The notes beneath the pieces were generated by a model. It was not told the DNA's origin, searched no databases, and saw nothing but the letters and a program-made list of their open reading frames with translations. The position numbers and the translations under genes are program-made. A DNA stretch of 7,999 nt, from assembly GCA_029987245.1 (NCBI GenBank), contig DALTWG010000064.1, forward strand, positions 1-7,999. The letters run 5' to 3'. How positions within the stretch are numbered: the stretch's first letter is position 1; every line of letters begins with the position of its first letter. Positions 5,501 to 7,999 of this stretch are shown piece by piece. Origin of the DNA: Methanocorpusculum sp. (GTDB lineage: Archaea; Halobacteriota; Methanomicrobia; Methanomicrobiales; Methanocorpusculaceae).

Positions 5501-6886
5501 ATGAGCGGTATAGCAGGCATCGTGGACTCTCGCGGTGTTGCCTACCCCCTTTATTATGCTCTGCATGCGCTTCAGCACAGAGGGCAGGAAGCAGCAGGCA
5601 TTACTACTTTTGACGGCACGTTTCATTATCACAAGGGACAGGGTGAACTGTCCGCGGTTTTCGATGAATCTGTCCTGAAAGACCTTCCGGGAACGGTAGG
5701 TATCGGTCAGGTTCTGTATTCGGAAAAAGCGGTGCGCAATCATCCTGAAAGCATCCAGCCTCTGAACTTTGAGTTCCTGGGTCATCACTTAAGCATCAGT
5801 GTGGATGCATCCCTGCTGAATGCGGAAGAGCTGCGCCGTGAAGCGGAAGGGAGAGGCAATATATTTGCAACATTGTCGAACGCTGAATTAATCGCTGTTA
5901 TGATAGCGCAGGAATTTGCCGCAGGTCATGACAGTGTCCTTGCGCTCACTCACGCGCTGCTGCGCCTCAAAGGCGCATACAGCGGTGCGGCGCTTCTTGA
6001 CGGCACTCTTTATGCGTTCCGGGACCCGCTCGGGGTGAAGCCGCTGTGCTATGGCAAAAGCGGCCACGGCTGGATTGTGGTATCTGAAAGCGTCGGTCTT
6101 GATATTCTTTCAGCAAAACTGGAAGGCGATGTGGAGTCAGGCGAGATTCTGGAGGTTACCGCTGAAGGCGTAACGCATCACCGTTTTGCCAAAGCAGATC
6201 ACACGGCGCACTGTATTTTCGAGTATGTGTATACTGCGCGCCCGGATTCGGTCATCGACGGCATTCTTGTTTATGATGCGCGGCGCAGAATCGGCGCGTA
6301 TCTTGGCAGGACCGGGGCCAAAGCCGACCTTGTTTCGCCGGTGCCGGATTCGGGCACGGCGTTTGCAGCAGGCTATGCGGAAACGGCGCATGTTCCTTAT
6401 ATCGAGGGTCTGCTTAAAAACCGGTATGTGGGCCGGACGTTTATTATGCCGGCGCAGTCGCTGCGTGAAAATGCGGTCCGGATGAAGCTTAATCCGGTGC
6501 GCGGGCATGTAGCGGACAAGTCGGTTGTCTTGGTCGATGACAGTATTGTGCGCGGCACTACGTCGCTTCGCATCGTTGATATGGTCAAAGATTTCGGCGC
6601 GCGCGAGGTGCACATGGAAATCGGCTCAACGCCGATTATCGCTCCGTGTTATTTCGGTGTCGATTTGCCGACGCGCGAGGAGCTTATTGCAACCGGCCGC
6701 TCGGTTGAGGAAATCCGGGAAAAAATCCATGCAACGACGCTGCACTACATTTCCACCGAGGACCTGGTTAAGTCGGTCGGTATACCGGCTGAGGATTTGT
6801 GCATGGCGTGCGCAAGCGGGGATTACCCGCTTGCGGTGCCGTGTGAAAAATGCAGCTGTGCAAGACGGATTACTCCGGTCAAATAA
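5501..6886 (+). CDS. purF: Amidophosphoribosyltransferase PurF with a degenerate glutaminase site
   Basis: PurF makes phosphoribosylamine from PRPP, the first step of purine synthesis. The 461 residues match the usual length. The C-terminal phosphoribosyltransferase domain looks intact: ARPDSVIDG (246-254), KNRYVGRTFIMP (306-317), and the PRPP motif VLVDDSIVRGTT (343-354). Cys residues C238, C383, C434 and C437 match the four [4Fe-4S] ligands of the Bacillus-type enzyme. The N-terminal Ntn-hydrolase domain keeps its fold signatures (LQHRGQEAAGI, 24-34), but the catalytic residues are changed. The start is MSGIAGI, so the nucleophile Cys is Ser2. The glutamine-binding Arg of GHVRY is L72, the oxyanion Asn-Gly of AHNGN is D102-A103, and the Asp of SDTE is N127. 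It probably uses free ammonia or another ammonia source. The tail adds CEKCSC (448-453). A GGT ribosome site lies at 5493-5495. Third gene of the LSm-L37e operon. Confidence 0.93.
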   Translation: MSGIAGIVDSRGVAYPLYYALHALQHRGQEAAGITTFDGTFHYHKGQGELSAVFDESVLKDLPGTVGIGQVLYSEKAVRNHPESIQPLNFEFLGHHLSISVDASLLNAEELRREAEGRGNIFATLSNAELIAVMIAQEFAAGHDSVLALTHALLRLKGAYSGAALLDGTLYAFRDPLGVKPLCYGKSGHGWIVVSESVGLDILSAKLEGDVESGEILEVTAEGVTHHRFAKADHTAHCIFEYVYTARPDSVIDGILVYDARRRIGAYLGRTGAKADLVSPVPDSGTAFAAGYAETAHVPYIEGLLKNRYVGRTFIMPAQSLRENAVRMKLNPVRGHVADKSVVLVDDSIVRGTTSLRIVDMVKDFGAREVHMEIGSTPIIAPCYFGVDLPTREELIATGRSVEEIREKIHATTLHYISTEDLVKSVGIPAEDLCMACASGDYPLAVPCEKCSCARRITPVK

Positions 6887-6892
6887 TTTTTT
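6887..6892 (+). terminator. T-run directly after purF
   Basis: Six T residues immediately follow the purF stop codon. Short T-runs can end archaeal transcripts, so expression of the next gene may be partly cut off from the operon. The gap is only nine bases, so read-through is also possible. Confidence 0.25.
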
Positions 6893-6895
6893 AGC

Positions 6896-7417
6896 ATGAA
6901 ACTGAATTATACGTTAACGGAAGAGGATTATCTGATTTTCAACAAGTCGCATTTCGCGCGGTCGGCATATATGCAGAAGAATTTTTCCAAGCTGCGGATT
7001 TATATGTGTGTCTGCGGTTTTATGATTCCGCTGCTTATTTCGATGACGATTGCAGGTACCACGTATCTCTGGATTGGGGTAATAGGCGGTCTCGCGCTTG
7101 CAATCATCTTTTTCCTTCTCTATCCGAAATTCTACTGGCATACGGTGGAAAAAAGTCTGCGCAAGGCGCTGCGGGGAAAAGGGCGCAGTGCAGCGCCCTG
7201 GTCTTCGCCGTGTTCCATGAGTCTGGAAGAGGACGGGGTGCATTTTGCCATCGGTGAGCAGGATTCGGTCTGCGCCTATGACAAGCTCACGGATGTTGTT
7301 GAGGCGGATGACGGCTATGTGTATGTGTATTTTGAAAAGCTCCAGGGGGGCATTATTCCTCCGGGGGTTGCAGGGACGAAAGAGTTTGTCGCCGCGCTGA
7401 ATGAGAAGCGGGTGTAA
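6896..7417 (+). CDS. YcxB-like small membrane protein
   Basis: A 173-residue protein with an N-terminal LNYTLTEEDYLIFNKSHFARS, two adjacent membrane helices (about 34-56 and 58-77) and a cytosolic C-terminal domain of beta-strand character (MSLEEDGVHF, YDKLTDVVEADDGYVYVYF, then IIPPGVAG). This layout (YTLTEEDY start, paired helices, KLxxVxE, then a YVYVYF strand and the IPPxxF-like end) matches the YcxB-like family, which has no known biochemical function and is common in Firmicutes. The start lies nine bases after purF with no clear ribosome site. It ends in a strong T-run terminator. The gene may belong to the operon or be a later addition; the family's bacterial spread makes lateral transfer possible but not shown. 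Confidence 0.75.
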   Translation: MKLNYTLTEEDYLIFNKSHFARSAYMQKNFSKLRIYMCVCGFMIPLLISMTIAGTTYLWIGVIGGLALAIIFFLLYPKFYWHTVEKSLRKALRGKGRSAAPWSSPCSMSLEEDGVHFAIGEQDSVCAYDKLTDVVEADDGYVYVYFEKLQGGIIPPGVAGTKEFVAALNEKRV

Positions 7418-7494
7418 TTTTTTTTAACGTGCGTAAAAAAGAAGACGGCGCCGGCTTATGCTGATTCTGCCGTCTGATTCTGCGCGTCTTTTTT
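7418..7494 (+). terminator. T-run plus hairpin terminator after the YcxB-like gene
   Basis: Eight T residues follow the stop (7418-7425), enough for archaeal termination. Further on, AGACGGC (7443-7449) pairs with GCCGTCT (7469-7475). A6 (7435-7440) also pairs in part with T6 (7489-7494) around it, so the region can act as a terminator read from either strand. Confidence 0.6.
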
Positions 7495-7526
7495 CGGTGT
7501 ATCCCAAATTTGACAGTTGAATGTTT

Positions 7527-7561
7527 GTCTGTGTCGCTTAAATCGTAATGCCTACACAGAC
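7527..7561. repeat. Short perfect inverted repeat (8 bp arms)
   Basis: GTCTGTGT (7527-7534) and ACACAGAC (7554-7561) are exact reverse complements with a 19-base spacer. The right arm abuts the large inverted repeat and shares its ACACAGA-type word, so it may be an outer, decayed part of the same structure. Confidence 0.55.
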
Positions 7562-7563
7562 AT

Positions 7564-7713
7564 CACCACGGAAATCACCACAGAAAACACGGAAATAGAG
7601 AAATCAACAGAAAACACAGAAGAAATTGCATTCTAGCCAATCATCAACCGTTGATTCCGTGAATTCCGTTGAATTTTGTGTTTTCCGTGTTTTCCGTGGT
7701 GATGTCCGTGGTG
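7564..7713. repeat. Long imperfect inverted repeat of CACGGA/TCCGTG units
   Basis: The outer arms (7564-7595 and 7682-7713) are reverse complements in 30 of 32 positions. Inside, the arms continue to pair loosely (CAACAGAA and CACAGAA against TTCCGTTG and TTCCGTG) up to a tight apex, ATCAA (7643-7647)/TTGAT (7651-7655). Each arm is built from short direct units of about 9-12 bases: CCACGGAAAT, CCACAGAAAA and CACGGAAAT on the left, TTCCGTG variants on the right, at least six TCCGT copies. The whole could form one ~150-base hairpin in DNA or RNA. Similar CACGGA- or CACAGA-word arrays occur in intergenic regions of various prokaryotes (recollection, unverified). Confidence 0.85.
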
Positions 7714-7749
7714 AATTCCGTGTTCAGTAGTTCACTAATTTTTTTGCGC

Positions 7750-7764
7750 ATGTGCTTCGCACAT
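7750..7764. repeat. Small stem-loop
   Basis: ATGTGC and GCACAT enclose a TTC loop. A T7 run lies just before it and a T5 run soon after (7774-7778), so it may be a terminator remnant for either strand, or simply the boundary of the repeat region. Confidence 0.45.
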
Positions 7765-7778
7765 ATTCCCACCTTTTT

Positions 7779-7809
7779 CTGAAACCTATTGTTTCGGCAG
7801 GTTTATATG
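7779..7809 (+). promoter_or_regulatory. TATA box with overlapping inverted repeats, possible operator
   Basis: TTTATATG (7802-7809) with TTATAAAA (7811-7818) behind it is a strong TATA candidate. AAACCT (7782-7787) and AGGTTT (7799-7804) form an inverted repeat with an 11-base spacer that runs into the TATA box. GAAAC/GTTTC (7781-7785/7791-7795) makes an alternative hairpin. A repressor bound here would block the promoter; whether one does is unknown. Confidence 0.4.
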
Positions 7810-7828
7810 CTTATAAAACAATCCCCAT

Positions 7829-7999
7829 ATGCGTCTTAAATCCGCTAAAAACGAAGGAAATGAGTTATTTCAAGTTACAGGAAGAACTTGTTTCAGACAT
7901 GCACAACATATTATCACATCAACCCTCTCTTCCTTTATGATTGAAGAGAAAATTAAAGAAAAGTATTTTGAGTACCTCCTTCCTCTTGTTTCTGAAGCT
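7829..7999 (+). CDS. Unidentified gene, 5' part only (runs off the right edge)
   Basis: An open frame runs from ATG 7829 to the end of the window without a stop (57 codons). Its product begins MRLKSAKNEGNELF and, from the internal ATG at 7937, continues MIEEKIKEKYFEYLLPLVSE, a charged, probably helical segment. I do not recognise the family. The start is open. ATG 7829 lies about 24 bases after the TATA box centre, as for a leaderless message. ATG 7937 has the more protein-like sequence after it but no ribosome site. A second frame (ATG 7860 to TGA 7940, 26 residues, MSYFKLQEELV) ends with ATGA overlap at 7937, so a tiny leader gene coupled to a gene starting at 7937 is an alternative. The low GC suggests an origin different from the genes to the left. 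Confidence 0.4.
   Translation, partial: MRLKSAKNEGNELFQVTGRTCFRHAQHIITSTLSSFMIEEKIKEKYFEYLLPLVSEA

Larger units (their letters stand above)
7418..7828. other. Gene-free AT-rich stretch with repeats and hairpins
   Basis: About 410 bases without a convincing gene. In order it holds the T-run/hairpin terminator, a short hairpin at 7527-7561, the large CACGGA/TCCGTG inverted repeat, two small hairpins (7750-7764 and 7779-7797) and a TATA box near 7802. No tRNA cloverleaf, CRISPR array or attachment site is seen. Base composition changes from the GC-rich genes to the left. Confidence 0.7.

Noticed and set aside
5501..5506. Ser2 of PurF as a single-base sequencing error (AGC for TGC)
   Set aside because: An error could explain one change, but the Arg, Asn-Gly and Asp positions elsewhere in the same active site are also altered, and the frame is intact throughout.
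6137..6613. Minus-strand open frame of 158 codons inside purF
   Set aside because: Arg/His-rich shadow frame with no start signals or domain, fully inside a well-supported gene.
7527..7731. CRISPR array
   Set aside because: The units are only 9-12 bases, degenerate, without even spacers, and lie as two opposing arms of one hairpin. No cas genes are nearby.
7752..7940. A 62-codon open frame starting with GTG
   Set aside because: Its first half overlaps the small hairpins, the putative operator and the TATA box, so it would be upstream of the transcript start. Only the part from ATG 7860 is conceivable as a tiny leader peptide.

Overview
The window looks archaeal, most likely a methanogen of the Methanomicrobiales (a Methanocorpusculum-like genome is a reasonable guess, not proven). 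Support comes from an Sm-like LSm protein followed by the archaeal/eukaryotic-type ribosomal protein L37e, the archaeal CobT-like family, a TraB/PrgY-type membrane protein of the archaeal form, TATA-box promoters and T-run terminators. The coding part is moderately GC-rich. The last ~500 bases are clearly AT-richer and carry repeats.

Layout. On the minus strand (5-1981) lies a hybrid histidine kinase/response regulator with about seven N-terminal membrane segments. It is divergent from everything else. A ~160-base gap with promoter elements for both directions separates it from a tightly overlapping plus-strand operon: a CobT-like phosphoribosyltransferase (2144-3151), a CxxCxxCC zinc/iron-binding protein (3151-3678) and a TraB-family protein (3671-4936). 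After a hairpin and a new TATA box comes a second operon: LSm (5054-5281), L37e (5301-5474; only 57 codons) and amidophosphoribosyltransferase PurF (5501-6886). A small YcxB-like membrane protein follows (6896-7417). From 7418 to about 7828 there is no gene: a T-run/hairpin terminator, a short hairpin, a ~150-base imperfect inverted repeat built of CACGGA/TCCGTG units, two further hairpins and a promoter. An unidentified gene starts near the right edge and runs out of the window.

How the genes fit. CobT-like activates the lower-ligand base in cobamide (B12-type) synthesis, which methanogens need for methyl transfer. Its translational coupling to a Cys-rich protein and a TraB protein is suggestive but functionally unexplained. 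LSm-L37e-PurF joins RNA binding, the ribosome and the first step of purine synthesis.

The most striking observation is in PurF. Its phosphoribosyltransferase half and the four Fe-S cysteines look intact. In the N-terminal glutaminase half the catalytic Cys is Ser, and the Arg, Asn-Gly and Asp of the glutamine site are Leu, Asp-Ala and Asn. This predicts a PurF that cannot use glutamine and depends on free ammonia or a separate ammonia donor.
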